A DNA stretch of 64,000 nucleotides from Poecilobothrus nobilitatus (Eukaryota > Arthropoda > Insecta > Diptera > Dolichopodidae). Below the pieces are notes generated by a model, which did not search any database, had not been told where the DNA came from, and saw only the letters and a list, made by a program, of their open reading frames with translations. The stretch covers positions 48,999,445 through 49,063,444 of the forward strand of contig OX352772.1 in the NCBI GenBank assembly GCA_947095535.1, in the 5' to 3' direction. Made by a program: the position numbers and the translations under genes. How positions within the stretch are numbered: the stretch's first letter is position 1; each line of letters starts with the position of its first letter. Positions 24,299 to 35,136 of the stretch are shown in pieces.

Positions 24299-25329
24299 TT
24301 ATATTTTTATAATGATTTACATTAGTAATTTGTTGATTTTTTTTAAATTTACTTTTGATGATTGAAAATTTTCATTTTTAAGCATACATGATTCACTAAG
24401 TCTATAAGTAAGAATTGCAATAAAGTTATACAGAATCATTTTTCAGTTTTCTTTTCTAATGTAGTTCTATCGATTGATTTTAAATTTTGTGAAAACGTAT
24501 GTAGCTGCCTAACAAAAGAATTCGCTAGATTGATAAAGTCAGGAGTCGTTAACGTGTTTCAATAAGCAGATTGTCAAAAAAAAATTTCCAAATCGTGTTA
24601 AATTTTTTAAAATCGAGCTTAATTTCGGAGTACCGTACTTTAAAGAAATTCTAGTTTTTTATCATAGTGACTATACGTACTATTCGATCGATTGAGTTCC
24701 AATTTTTCAGGCTACTTCAATTTCAGACAGCTTTAAAGAATAAGCTTGACGACTTTTGTTAAGTTCTTTGAACCCGTTACAGCCATACGATACTTTTTTT
24801 TATTTCATTATCGTACCGCCATGCCAATATTTTTTAAAATTAAACTCCTTAAAAAACAGTTTGGTAAATTAAATGTTCGTATGTTTATTATCCTGCGCAT
24901 GCGGTTCGACTGATTATCCTTAAACTGTTTAGAAATGTTGTTTCTTACTTAACATTTGTTGGATAAAGTTAGTTATTTTATATTAGCTATGTACTACCCG
25001 TAAGTAAAAAAATATTTGCCTATAACGATAACACTGTACTCATGCAACAAATAAAAATCGTAAACGCACGTTATAATTTATTAGTGTTAGTGCATCACGT
25101 TTTTAGAAATAACTTAGATTTTACTAAAAATTATCTTTTATAATTCATAATTATATTTAATACATATTCAAATTAACAGCAAAAATGTATAATTCATACT
25201 AAATGAAATGCAATTAACTGATATTAAATAAATCTAAAAAAAATAACTATTTAAATAAATATAATAAACATATATATTAAATATTAAAATAACTTATGCA
25301 AATAAAAATTACGTTTTCAGTAATGTTCC
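24299..25329. other. non-coding stretch, possible unrecognised repeat
   Basis: 24440-24800 is of mixed composition (for example AGTGACTATACGTACTATTC and CATACGATACTTTTTT) and may be a repeat not otherwise seen here. The rest is AT-rich. Confidence 0.3.
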
Positions 25330-25437
25330 TATTAAAAACTCTTATTGAGTGGAGGATTTCAACCCGCAATCCCTCAATTGATAACCCAGTGCACTTAAAG
25401 TATCTACCACAGTTCCTACTTGCATTTTGAAAGCCAG
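25330..25437 (-). mobile_element. tRNA-like SINE head, second family
   Basis: The minus strand reads GGAACTGTGGTAGATACTTT, then AAGTGCACTGGGTTATCAA and TTGAGGGATTGCGGGTTGAA ATCC. GGGTTGAAATCC is B-box-like and CTGTGGTAGA is A-box-like. The head differs from the 824/2295 family. Confidence 0.5.
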
Positions 25438-25644
25438 TTTTTGAATGCTTCTTTAGTTAGTTCCTTTTGAAATATATTTAATAATAAAACAAATTACTGA
25501 ATTTATTGATCTTGGAAAATTTCTAACTGTAAGCTTACCTTCACTTCATAAATAGTATAAAGAAAAAGATTTCAAAGTTTACGTTTAAGATTTCAGTAAG
25601 AGAAGTTAGGTTTTTGAAAATAAATATGAGTCATTTCAGAAAAT

Positions 25645-25885
25645 ATTTTTGTATCGCCCCCCGTTTCGGAGCTGTATGGAGTCAAAAACTAAAAAATTCC
25701 TTATTTTTAAACACCTGTGTAACTTGAACACCTGTCCAAATTTTTTTTAAGTAATATACAAAAATTAAAGTTCCATATTTTTATTTCGATTAACAAATTT
25801 CTATAATATAGGGTTACCTTAAAATTGACGCTTCGTACGGGTATCTAAGAGTTGACAAAGGCAACTGTATTCTTCCTTGTTTTAA
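25645..25885 (-). mobile_element. chimeric family A / family B fragment
   Basis: 25645-25830 carries minus-strand family A landmarks (CCCGTTTCGGAGCTGTATGG, AACACCTGT...AACTTGAACACCTGTCC, AGGGTTACCTTAAAATTGAC). This runs directly into 25838-25885, the inverted family B head (CGTACGGGTATCTAAGAGTT then GACAAAGGCAACT). A comparable A-to-B adjacency occurs at 56833-57770. Confidence 0.55.
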
Positions 25886-26524
25886 TTAAATAGACCTAAT
25901 GGATTTTTTAATATCAGTTTTCCTTAAATATTATAATCAGACCAAAATTTTAGTAACAAAATATTCTTATTTAGGTAGCAAAAAATAATGAATTCAATTT
26001 TTTTAAAATAATAACAAAATCAATTTTTGGAATTATTGTTTCTTCTCAAATACTTCAATGTCTGGTAACATATCTTGCGCAGAATTTGAAACTTTTAGTT
26101 CTTCGTAAAATTTGCTAGAGACTCAACAAATCATTTTTCTTTGATATTGGAAGCGTAACTCAAATATATTTTTTTGGGTTACAGTTTGGGATTTGGAGCT
26201 CCTCGTCTTAGTAAGGATAAAGTTTTAAATGGATAAAGTTTAAGGTTTTGAAAACCTGTAAACTGGTTTTAAAACTAATTTCTCCGGGTGTTTTATTATA
26301 ACTTAACCATTTTGCCTTATGCTATTTAAAAATCGAATTATCTGAATCTTTTTTTCTTAAAACTAATTCGAATTTTAGTAATGATGCGTAATCAAAAAAC
26401 TGATCATACTTCATTTTCTTTTTCGAGGAACTTTTTTTTTCCGCACAGTTCAAACCAACTCGAATCAATCATATGATAAGGATTCGATATAGGATATTCA
26501 GTTTTCTTTTTCTCTTTTTAAATT
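25886..26524. other. AT-rich non-coding stretch
   Basis: No gene or repeat recognised. Confidence 0.4.
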
Positions 26525-27215
26525 ATCCATGGTCTATATCGCACCTCATGTGACTGTGTCGGCTGACCAGAAATTGATGATCAATTATTTCCAAAGTCGG
26601 TTAATGTTGCATAAGGTACAAAAACATCGGCGAGACATGCGAAGTTTTGTTTTCTCCTCCGCATGTGTCGCAGTATAATATAACATGATTAATATCATTG
26701 GGTAGATTAATCAGCTCGTCATATAAAACAGTTGCTATTTGGTTAGTTCCACATCCTCCTTCTGCTTCATGCCACATATAACACTTAACTTCTCCATTTC
26801 CATGATTATGGATGGTGAGGTTATAGGTACAGAATTGGCACTTATAAAAAGCAACTGATGTGTTAAGTCATGGAGTAGGAAGACATTGTTGGAGGTCAAA
26901 GTCAAATGTTCTTAATGTTTTTTGTATCGTATGCGGTATCCATGAATGTGGTGTGGTGGAGTATCTAAAACTTAAATTTAAAATTGTGAAATTCTCTGGA
27001 GCATATTTTTCTCTAAACAGGTTTGGAAATTTGTTCCCTGTTTACATTTTTTGTTGGTTCAAGAAAGATGCTAATTATTTTGTATTGCTGGTGCGACTAG
27101 TGTAATGTTACTCGTAAGAAGGAAATGAAAGAATATGCTGAATCACAAAGCCAATTGTTTCATCTGAATGTTTATTATTAGATGTAAGACCTCTTCTATC
27201 GTGCTGCAGAACACC
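26525..27215 (-). pseudogene. DDE-type transposase-like pseudogene
   Basis: The minus strand is readable from about 26900 down to 26530 with one stop in roughly 110 codons. Motifs in order: DLQQCLPTP, VAFYKCQFCTYNLTIHNHG, CYMWHEAEGGCGTNQIATV, HVILYCDTCGGENKTS and FLVSRHSHMRCDIDHG. They match, from memory, a widespread arthropod transposon protein of pattern DLQxxLPxP, YYKRQLxxYNLxIH, CYxWxExxxxRGxxEIxSC, LxSDxCGGQNRN, FLVxGHSxxxxD, annotated as a DDE-fold transposase. The Asp of YCDTCGG and the HSHM..D region, probable metal-site residues, survive. The part upstream (26900-27215) is frameshifted. The superfamily is not assigned. Confidence 0.65.
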
Positions 27216-27329
27216 CGAGACAGAAAATATTGATTTTTTTTATAGTGTTTGTTATGAACATCTGACTTTGACTTTTTAACCTTTGATTTTAAAATGAAAA
27301 GCATTTGGAGTACCTGCACCTGTTTTTTG

Positions 27330-27524
27330 TTTTTTCAAGCGGAATATTATTTTGCTTTTTAAAGCGGAATATTTTTGCTTTTTCAAGCGGAATGTTTCGA
27401 GTTATCTGCTAATGACCAATATTCTTCGAAAAAGCTTTGCTCTGATACTTTGTCAATGCACTTCAAACGGCAGTTCCCCAACGGATTTTTATTGTCTTAC
27501 TAGATTTCCTGCTATAAAACAACA
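27330..27524 (+). repeat. 5' leader of non-LTR element with short tandem units
   Basis: Three copies of a TTTTT(C/A)AAGCGGAATATT-like unit of roughly 25-30 bases (27333-27395) precede the first ORF of the retrotransposon fragment. They may be its promoter-bearing 5' UTR, an inference from position only. Confidence 0.4.
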
Positions 27525-28580
27525 ATGGCGAACGATAGTAAAATTTGTAAAAAGTGCAACAAAAAAAAAATTTTTATAGTGAATGGCGGGCTGTAATGTG
27601 TTGGAGATTGCAAGAAATGGTTCTGTTATACTTGCTGCGGGTTGGATATTGAAGACGTCAAAGAATTTACCCAGAATCATGAAAAAATCTGTTGTTGTCG
27701 TCAGTGTAAAAATAACCAACAAAAAAGAAAATCAATAAATAAACCCAGTACATCAAGTACTTCAGCATAAATAAAAAAAAACAGATAATATAATTGATGC
27801 TGAAACAATTGATAAGAAAATATAACTTATACTTGCCAATCAGCAAACACAATTAGCTGACTTTCAAAAATTTAAAAATGAAATCACTCAAATTAAAGAA
27901 TTCATCGATGGAATTATTGAAGAAAATATATGTTTGAGAAATGAAATTAAAACTCTTAAAAGTGATATATATTACAAAAGAATTGAAAAAAAATGAACAA
28001 AAAAATGAAGCAAAAAAAAATTGAAATATGTGGAAAAAAAAGGAGATTGAAATAAATGGATCCCAGCAGAATTTTCAGTCGATGAACGCACGGTTGTGAA
28101 CAAACTAGGTAGCTGATCATGTTGGTGTGAAAATTGAAGCAAATGATGTGAAATACATACATAAGTCTAAAAATCGAGCTAAAAATTCAGGTGAGCCAGA
28201 TAAACTATTATAAAATTTAACAATTTAAAATTAAAAAGTGAAAATCTGAAAGCCATAAAAAACAAAAAAAATAACAACTAAGATCTTTGATTCACAAGAT
28301 TCTCAAGATCCACAAATTACCGAAAATTCACCAGATATTGGTAATAATGCAATAACATCATTAACAATTTTTATAAATGAAAAACTTATCACATATTTTA
28401 GTCTATTATTCAAAAAAGCAAGAGACCTAAACAAAGAAAAGAAATTGGTTTATGCTTGGGTGAAGGATGGTAAATTGTTTGTAAGAAAGACTGCTACAAG
28501 TAAAATAATGTGTGCTACCAGTAAAATAACGTGTATTGCAAGAATCTATTCTCAATGTCATATGATATAACATATAATTT
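27525..28580 (+). pseudogene. non-LTR retrotransposon ORF1 (PHD-like finger, coiled coil, FP-like domain)
   Basis: From ATG 27525 the frame reads through one in-frame stop to 27770. It has Cys pairs CKKC, CVGDC, CYTC and CCCRQC with a WFCYTC core, the PHD-like finger found in ORF1 of several jockey/CR1-type elements. 27780-27990 is Lys/Glu rich with heptad-like spacing, a probable coiled coil. Near 28446 the frame gives LVYAWVKDGKLFVRKT, matching the C-terminal module resembling the baculovirus FP protein in such ORF1 proteins. Several stops and frameshifts make it non-functional. It is followed directly by an ORF2 remnant in the same orientation. Confidence 0.65.
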
Positions 28581-28614
28581 GCCAATCAAATCCCAAGTAA
28601 AAACCAATTTATAT

Positions 28615-29730
28615 AGCATAGATGACATTTATTTGGAAAAAGAAGACTCATTTAAGATTCTATGCAAGCCTTAAACATAAAGTAGACAATATAACTTTTG
28701 TTGATGTAGATGTTGACTTAGTAAATATTAAAGATTACTCAACATTTTCGTGTAGGAAGACAAGATTAGGTGGTGGTGCGGCTATTTTTATTCATAAAAG
28801 TGTAAGCTATAAAAATGAAAACGAGTATTGTGATGAGTACAAAAGCATTTATTACCACAATAATAAACTCCAATAAAAGAACATATAATATCACAGCTAT
28901 TTATCGACCACCGCAAAATTTAAATTCACAAATTGATGTATTTCTTGAAAAATTTAGCACTTGCCTGGAGAATATAAAAAACAATAATAGCTTAGTCATA
29001 GGGAATTTTAATTTTAATATTTACAATACTTACGAGAGATATTTATAAAACAATAGTTGAATCCAATGCATATTTTTCAAGTGTATAAAACAATAGTTGA
29101 ATCCAATGCATGTTTTTTCCTACACAAAGCAGTTACCTGGCCAAAATCCAATACTTGCCTAGATCATATAATAATGAACGACCTAAAGCTGATGTGCAGG
29201 TATCACTATTCCACCATGACAGATCATCTCGGAATAATTACAGAAGTAAAAAATATCAAAATACAAAAAAAAGTAAACACCAATTATAATCCGATTAAAA
29301 CAATTAACTATAGAATTGTCAAAGAACATCTGAAAGATTACTATATTAATAAAAATTACGTAAATGAAATTGCTAATGATTTGACATCACACGTCAAAAA
29401 TATATCAAAAAGGGCTGCCGTTTCTAGAAAAATAAAAAAAATGTAGTAAATTTTGTGCAGAGCAGAACATAGAATCACAATATTTTAAAACTAAATAGAT
29501 ACTTGTATTGGTTAAATAGATATACTACGTTCAAGAGAAAAACGAGAGAAGAGTATGAGTCAAAAAAAACATGGGAGTATATAAAAAAAGTATAAATGGA
29601 CCAAATGTTAAAACAAATGCATTTTCTTCGAACATAGAACTGAGTGTAAATGATAAATTGAAAAAAATAAATCAATTCAACCAATTTTATAGTAATTGAT
29701 GCGAGCTTAAGTTTTTTTAAACTCAATTAC
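28615..29730 (+). pseudogene. non-LTR retrotransposon ORF2, endonuclease part only
   Basis: 28622-28876 encodes the middle of an APE-type endonuclease (TRLGGGAAIFIHKSV). The next frame (28880-29048) gives NITAIYRPPQNLNSQID and LVIGNFNFNI; in active enzymes the second motif is GDFNxx, so the catalytic Asp is Asn here. 29130-29240 gives AVTWPKSNTCLDHIIMN and MTDHLGIITEV, the CIDHIF and SDHxxI motifs (Asp-His pair retained). A short linker follows to about 29730, then the homology stops before any RT motif. The element keeps its 5' end but lacks its 3' end, opposite to ordinary target-primed truncation. A near-exact 30 bp tandem repeat (GTATAAAACAATAGTTGAATCC at about 29044 and 29082) lies in the coding region. 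Confidence 0.75.
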
Positions 29731-30110
29731 TGTTGAAAAAAAAATATGAACCGAAGATTTGCCCAAATCACTCTATTTTTTCAAATTTTATTGGTTTATT
29801 CAAATTTTTTACATTTCGAGATATCATTTTATTTATTTTTATAAATACTTTAGAATTTCATTAATTTATTTATATTTTACATTTTTTCAATATTATTTTA
29901 ATTATTGTTATAAATGCTTTAAAATTCTATTAATTTTTACATTTTTTACAATGTCAGATGCAATGTCGCAATAGAATCCAAGATTTTGGATTTCGTACGA
30001 TGGCTTTACAAGAAATATTATAAAAATTACTGCTGTCTCTTTTTTACACATACATTATGATTGCAATTAAAAAGAAAATTATATGAATTTCTACTTACTT
30101 ATAAAATTAC
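29731..30110. other. AT-rich low-complexity stretch
   Basis: Two or three diverged copies of a TTTTTATAAATACTTTAGAATTTCATTAATTTA-like block around 29840-29945. The open frame 29759-29974 arises from it. Confidence 0.45.
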
Positions 30111-30119
30111 TACATTCAA

Positions 30120-30372
30120 GAGGTTAAAAACAACATTATCGAGCAGATTTCAACCATTGAGAACAGTTTATTGAATAACGTGATTCAGAATTTTGGTAAA
30201 AGATTGGCAGCCTGCCGAAGTAGTAGAGGGGGCCACTTGGCCGACATAATTTTTCATTATTAACCGGAACCTATTTGTAATAAATTAAAATAAAAATATA
30301 TTTAATATTTCAAAAAAAAAAGTCTTTTTTTATTAAAATTAAAATGATACCTCAATTTTGAACACCCTATAG
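30120..30372 (+). mobile_element. Tc1/mariner-like transposase C-terminus and 3' terminal repeat
   Basis: 30120-30263 is an open frame of 47 codons plus stop, ending FGKRLAACRSSRGGHLADII FHY. The pattern RLxxCxxxxGGHxxDIIF matches the last residues of mariner-type transposases. About 100 bp downstream the sequence ACCTCAATTTTGAACACCCT ATAG looks like a 3' terminal inverted repeat. The catalytic domain and 5' end are missing. Confidence 0.65.
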
Positions 30373-30706
30373 AAATAAACAGTGTTTATTTTTTTTAACA
30401 ACCAAATGCATATGTACACTAGCAGAGTACCCGGCGTTGCCCGGAGTATTTTATTGGCTTTATGAAATAAAAATTATTAACTTTTGTTTCTGAGTTAATA
30501 TAATTTAATTAATATAGTTAACTTATTACTATGCATTTACAGATGCTGGTAGTTTATATTCTATTTTTTATTATACCCTACACCTAAAGTATAGGGTATA
30601 TTAACTTTGGTATGGTGTTTGTAACCACCAAAAGGAAGCGAGTTAGGTATAGACATGTATATATATTCTGAATCAGGATCACCGCCGGAGTTGATTTAGC
30701 GATGTC

Positions 30707-30730
30707 CGTCCGTCCGTCCGTCCGTCCGTA
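30707..30730. repeat. (CCGT)n microsatellite of family C
   Basis: About five to six uninterrupted CCGT units. On the element's strand this is the GGAC run that families A and B also carry near their terminal hairpin. Confidence 0.9.
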
Positions 30731-30829
30731 CGCACGATAACTCAAAAAATAATGATGCTATCTTGATGAAATTTATATAGTAGGTTACCAATTACGAAAG
30801 AAAGGCTAAGTTCGAATCTGGACAAAATC

Positions 30830-32560
30830 CGTCCATGGGTTCGGATTCTGGAAGCTTCCGAATGATTCCGGGAAAGCAATAAAGATAGAACCTTCAAATT
30901 TTGTACAATGATGTTTCTTCCCGTTCGATTCATGTCTCTGAAATTTAAGAGGATTTGGTCCATGGGTTTGGGTTTTGGAAGCTTCCGAACGAGCACCAGA
31001 GCAAATGAGATTATCTCCAAAACCAACAAAGATAGAACCTTTAAATTTGGCAGGGCGGTGTTCTTTCATGTTTTATTTAAGTCTCTGAAATGTGAGAAGA
31101 TTTGGTCCATGGGTTCGGCTTTTGGAAACTTCCGAACGAGCCCCAGAGCAAACGAGATTATCTCCAAAACCAATAAAGATAGAACCTTTACTTTTGGCAG
31201 AATGGTGTTCTTTCATGTATGATTTAGGCTTCTGAAATTTAAGAGGATTTGGTCCATGGGTTTGGATTTGGAAGCTTCCAAACGAGCACCAGAGCAAATG
31301 AGATTATCTCCAAAACCAACAAAGATATAACCTTTAAATTTGGCAGGGTGGTGTTCTTTCATGTATGATTTAGGCCTCTGAAATTTAAGAGGATTTGGTC
31401 CATGGGTTTGGATTTGGAAGCTTCCGAACGAGCACCAGAGCAAATGAGATTATCTCCAAAACCAACAAAGATATAACCTTTAAATTTGGCAGGGTGGTGT
31501 TCCTTCCCGTTCGATTTATGTCTCTGAAATTTAAGAGAATTTGGTCCATGGGTTTGGATTTGGAAGCTTCCGAACGAGCCCCAGAGCAAATGAGATTATC
31601 TCCAAAACCAATAAAGATATAACCTTTACTTTTGGCAGAATGGTGTTCTTTCATGTATGATTTAGGCCTCTGAAATTTAAGAGGATTTGGTCCATGGGTT
31701 TGGATTTGGAAGCTTCCGAACGAGCACCAGAGCAAATGAGATTATCTCCAAAACCAACAAAGATATAACCTTTAAATTTGGCAGGGTGGTGTTCTTTCAT
31801 GTTTTATTTAAGTCTCTGAAATGTGAGAAGATTTGGTCCATGGGTTCGGCTTTTGGAAACTTCCGAACGAGCCCCAGAGCAAACGAGATTATCTCCAAAA
31901 CCAATAAAGATAGAACCTTTAAATTTTTTATAATGATGTTTCTTCCAGTTTGATTTATGCCTCTAAAATTTAAGAGGATGTGGTCCATGGGTTTGGATTT
32001 TGGAAGCTTCCGAACGAGCCCCAGAGCAAATGAGATTATCTCCAAAAACAACAAATATATAACCTTTACTTTTGGCATAATGGTGTTCTTTCATGTATGA
32101 TTTAGGCCTCTGATATTTGAGAGGATTTGGTTCTTGGGTTCGGATTTTGAAAGCTTCCGAACGAGCCTCAGAGCAAATGATATTATCTCCAAATGCAACA
32201 AAGATATAACCTTTAAATTAGGCAGAATGGTGTTCCTTCATGTTTGATTTATGTTTCTGAAATTTGTGAGGATTTGGTACATGGGTTCAAATCTTGGAAG
32301 CTTCCGGACGAGCCCCAGATCAAACGAGTATATCTCCACAACCAACAAAGATAGAACTTTTATTTTTAGTACAAAGGTGTTCTGTTATGTTTCCTTTTCT
32401 GTAAAATTGGAAACTGACATTTGAAAGAATTTGAACCATGGGTTCGTATTTTGGAAACTTCCGGACGAGCACAAGAGCAACGAGCATATCTCCAAAACCA
32501 ACAAAAGTAGAACCTTTAAATTTAAAAGAATGGTGTTCTGGCAAGTTTTCTTTATGTTCC
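30830..32560 (-). repeat. 146-147 bp minisatellite, about 12 units
   Basis: Landmark TCCATGGG starts at 30832, 30959, 31106, 31253, 31399, 31545, 31691, 31837 and 31984, and its diverged forms at about 32131, 32278 and 32434. Spacing is 146 or 147 except at the two edges. Each unit contains GAAGCTTCCGAACGAGC, GAGATTATCTCCAAAACC and GGTGTTCTTTCATG. At least three unit types alternate (ending CATGTATGATTTAGG, CATGTTTTATTTAAG or CCGTTCGATT), so units duplicated in blocks. Many overlapping open frames on both strands are by-products of the near-multiple-of-three period; the 146-base units break any continuous frame. Confidence 0.9.
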
Positions 32561-32974
32561 TGAGATGGATTCGATGAATTGGAGTGGCAATTCGGGTAGC
32601 TGACACAAACATCCCAAGAACTACCAATCTTCGAAAATAATTAAGATAGAAACTTAAAATTTTGTACAAGAGTGTCAAGAATATCCCAAGCGGATGCCTC
32701 TTTTACGTTCTTGAAATTCGAGTTGAATAAGACAGAAAAGGGAAGAAGTTCAAGCAGCTGCCAAAAACACTTATGGATTGTTAATTTAATTCGAATTATT
32801 CAGGTGTGGGGTATTAATAAGTCGGTTGCATCGACTTACTGTTACATTTACTTGTTAGATTTAGTTAAATTGAATAAACAGAGCCAAGAATTAGAGACAA
32901 TTCTTCTACAAAAATTTTTTAAAGGAATCAATAATCTATTGACTACACATTGACGGCGAAGTGAATTTCCACAA

Positions 32975-33500
32975 TATATTCTTTAATACCGAGACATAAA
33001 ATCGCATTTCAATTATACCATTTTTTTTCGTAAGTAATGTCACTTCATGTTTTTGTGAATTATTCTTTTAAGCACATTTTGAAAAATTTGCTATTAGATT
33101 TGCTCTGTCCCTCCGTCTGTTTTCAAAACTTATATATTTGTTAATATTCGTTAATACCGAAACATAAAATCGTATTTAAATTATAAAAGACCATAATGTA
33201 ATCAATTTTTTTTTGTAAGTAATGTCACTTCATGTTTTGGTGAATTATCCTTTTAAGCACATTTTGAAAAATTTGTTATTAAGTTCGCTCTGTTCTCCGT
33301 CTGTTAAAACTTATATACTATTTAATAAAGAGCAATGAAATATTAACTTTGCATAGGTCTCTTAAAAGAGTAATGTTGTAGAACAACGTTTTTATGTACC
33401 CTCACCGTTGGAGATCCTACAGCACCGACAGCTCTTCAAATTTTGAAAAAACTTCTTTTTAAATGCGTACATTTCAGGTTCTGTTTAACATATTTTCAAT
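32975..33500 (-). mobile_element. family A repeat, copy A4, with tandemly duplicated end
   Basis: The family A terminal block (TTTTAAGCACATTTTGAAAA ATTTG, then CTCTGTCCCTCCGTCTG) appears twice, near 33071-33130 and 33250-33310. Each copy is preceded by the same GTAAGTAATGTCACTTCATG stretch, a direct duplication of roughly 190 bp. Family A body sequence (GTAGAACAACGTTTTTATGT, GGAGATCCTACAG) follows to about 33500. It lies inside Helitron H1 and is 5' truncated. Confidence 0.6.
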
Positions 33501-34149
33501 ATAAAAAATACATGATTGTTTTTTACCTTTATAAATCAACCAGAATTTTTTTTTCGTTTAGTTTTTCAAATTATGTTTCCAAATTGATTGGCTAAAAATA
33601 TGTGTAAAAATTGTATATGAATAAGAATGTTAGGTTTTCTGTTCTTTAAATATGTATGTACCTACTCATTTTTGATTAAATGATGTACAGAAATGTGAAT
33701 ATGTTTTCTAATTTAATTGATTAAGTTTATAGTATTTTTAAATATACGGATATTATACATACCATATGTACATATTTCAATGATATTTTATGGGAAACAT
33801 GTTATACACATGCATCTTATATAGGTAGACCACATGTAAAGACCACATTTAAGTAATGCATTTCTGAATGATGATATGATGATTGTCTAATGTAGGAGAT
33901 TGCTTCTGTTTTTTAACAACGGCCGAAAATGTTATGTTGTTAAGACTTAAAAAAAGTATTCTTAAGATACTTAATAAGGTTACTTTAATTACTGTTCTAT
34001 ATTAGAAATGTGCATTGAAAGGTTTTTATTGAATATTAGAAACAGTATAGATAAAAGTAAAGAGTGTTGGAAATATCTTTTTAATAATAATAACACTACA
34101 CAAAATTATGCAAAATATTATTAATAAGTGTATATTATTTTTTTTGACA
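33501..34149. other. AT-rich Helitron interior
   Basis: No gene recognised. Contains TATGTATGTACCTAC and ATACCATATGTACATA runs. Confidence 0.4.
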
Positions 34150-35040
34150 GTCTATCGTGTCGAAATGTGTTAATGTATCACAACAAAATTTATTGAATGA
34201 GTTTGTGTGCCAAAGTGCAATACTTGTGCAAATTTTCAATTGGTTAAATCGTTTAAGCACAACAACAAAAAATGAGACACTTTATGGCCTGAAGCCTGAT
34301 GGGTTAATGTATCGTAACCAAATCAACTCAGAAAGTTTTTGTTATAAAGACCTACACTTTTGTAAATTTTCAACTCAATTGGTAAAACCGTTTAAGTGCG
34401 ACAACAAAGAAATTAAAAATTTTTATTGAGCTCTGGTGCCGAAATGGGTTAATGGATCGTAACCAAATCTCCTCAGTGAGCTCCTGTGGTAAAGAGCTAC
34501 ACTTTGATAAATTTTTAACTCAATTGGCCAAACAGTTTAAGTGCGACAACTAAGTAAATTACAAAAATTCACTGACCCCTGATGCCGAAATGGGTTAATG
34601 GATCAAAACCAAATCAATTCAGTGAAAAGAGCTACACTATTGAGCTAAATTGGTAAAGAGCTACACTATTGTAAATTTTCAAGTCAATTGGTCATACCGT
34701 TTAAGCAGGACAACAGAAAAATTTAATGAACTTCGTTCGGCTCTCCTGCCCAAACGGGTTAACGGAACTTCATAAAAATTTGTCACAGGCTTTTTTTCGA
34801 ACCATAAAACCAATATACAAAATTGGACATAAATCGGAAACAAAATTTTTTTTGGAAGCCCGCCGGGCCGAATCCGAGTAACATATTGTATCCAAATTTC
34901 TTCGGCACCCGTCCAAAGCTAAGAAGAACATTTGTACAAATTTTCAACTCAATCGATCGAACCGTTTAGGCAGGACAACGAAAAAACGAAAAAGCTTTAA
35001 ATGGCTCTCGGGCCGCAATGGGTTAATGAACTAAAACACC
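34150..35040 (-). repeat. tandem units of about 145 bp inside Helitron H1
   Basis: About six diverged units, each with GCCGAAATGGGTTAATGGATC, CAACTCAATTGG and CCGTTTAAGTGCGACAAC. Units near 34290, 34430 and 34575 are the clearest. Such repeated blocks (GGTTAATG, AATTTTCAACTCAATTGG) are typical of the body of this insect Helitron type. The frame 34157-34429 is an artefact of two units. Confidence 0.8.
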
Positions 35041-35136
35041 ATATAGCCTATAAAACTTTCCGGGGTCGTAGAAATGTTCCTGCAAAATTTGGTTACATCG
35101 GACTGGTGGTTTTTACGTGAAAAGGGCACAAACAAA

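Larger units (their letters stand above)
30572..32842 (-). mobile_element. family C element, nested inside Helitron H1
   Basis: One end is the hairpin TATACCCTA...TATAGGGTATA (30572-30600); the other carries the hairpin TAAGTCG...CGACTTA (32818-32838). Next to the first hairpin are TTCTGAATCAGGATCACCG and (CCGT)n. This is the same order as the 3' end of family B, read in reverse, so C lies on the minus strand. The body is a 146-147 bp minisatellite. The second Helitron copy (35178-35490) lacks this insert and reads continuously across the site, which fixes the boundaries to within a few bases. Confidence 0.75.

Noticed and set aside
30742..32078. Dozens of overlapping 74-116 codon frames on both strands that look like a repeat protein (for example SFGSFQIQTHGPNPLKF)
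   Set aside because: They are translations of the 146-147 bp minisatellite; the 146 bp units shift frame and no start, splice or domain evidence exists.
30830..32560. CRISPR-like array (regular repeats)
   Set aside because: Unit length near 147 bp with no distinct spacers and a eukaryotic context; it is a tandem minisatellite.
32385..32953. Frames at the edge of the family C element (minus 32385-32678, plus 32672-32953)
   Set aside because: One is minisatellite-derived, the other straddles the insertion boundary between two mobile elements.
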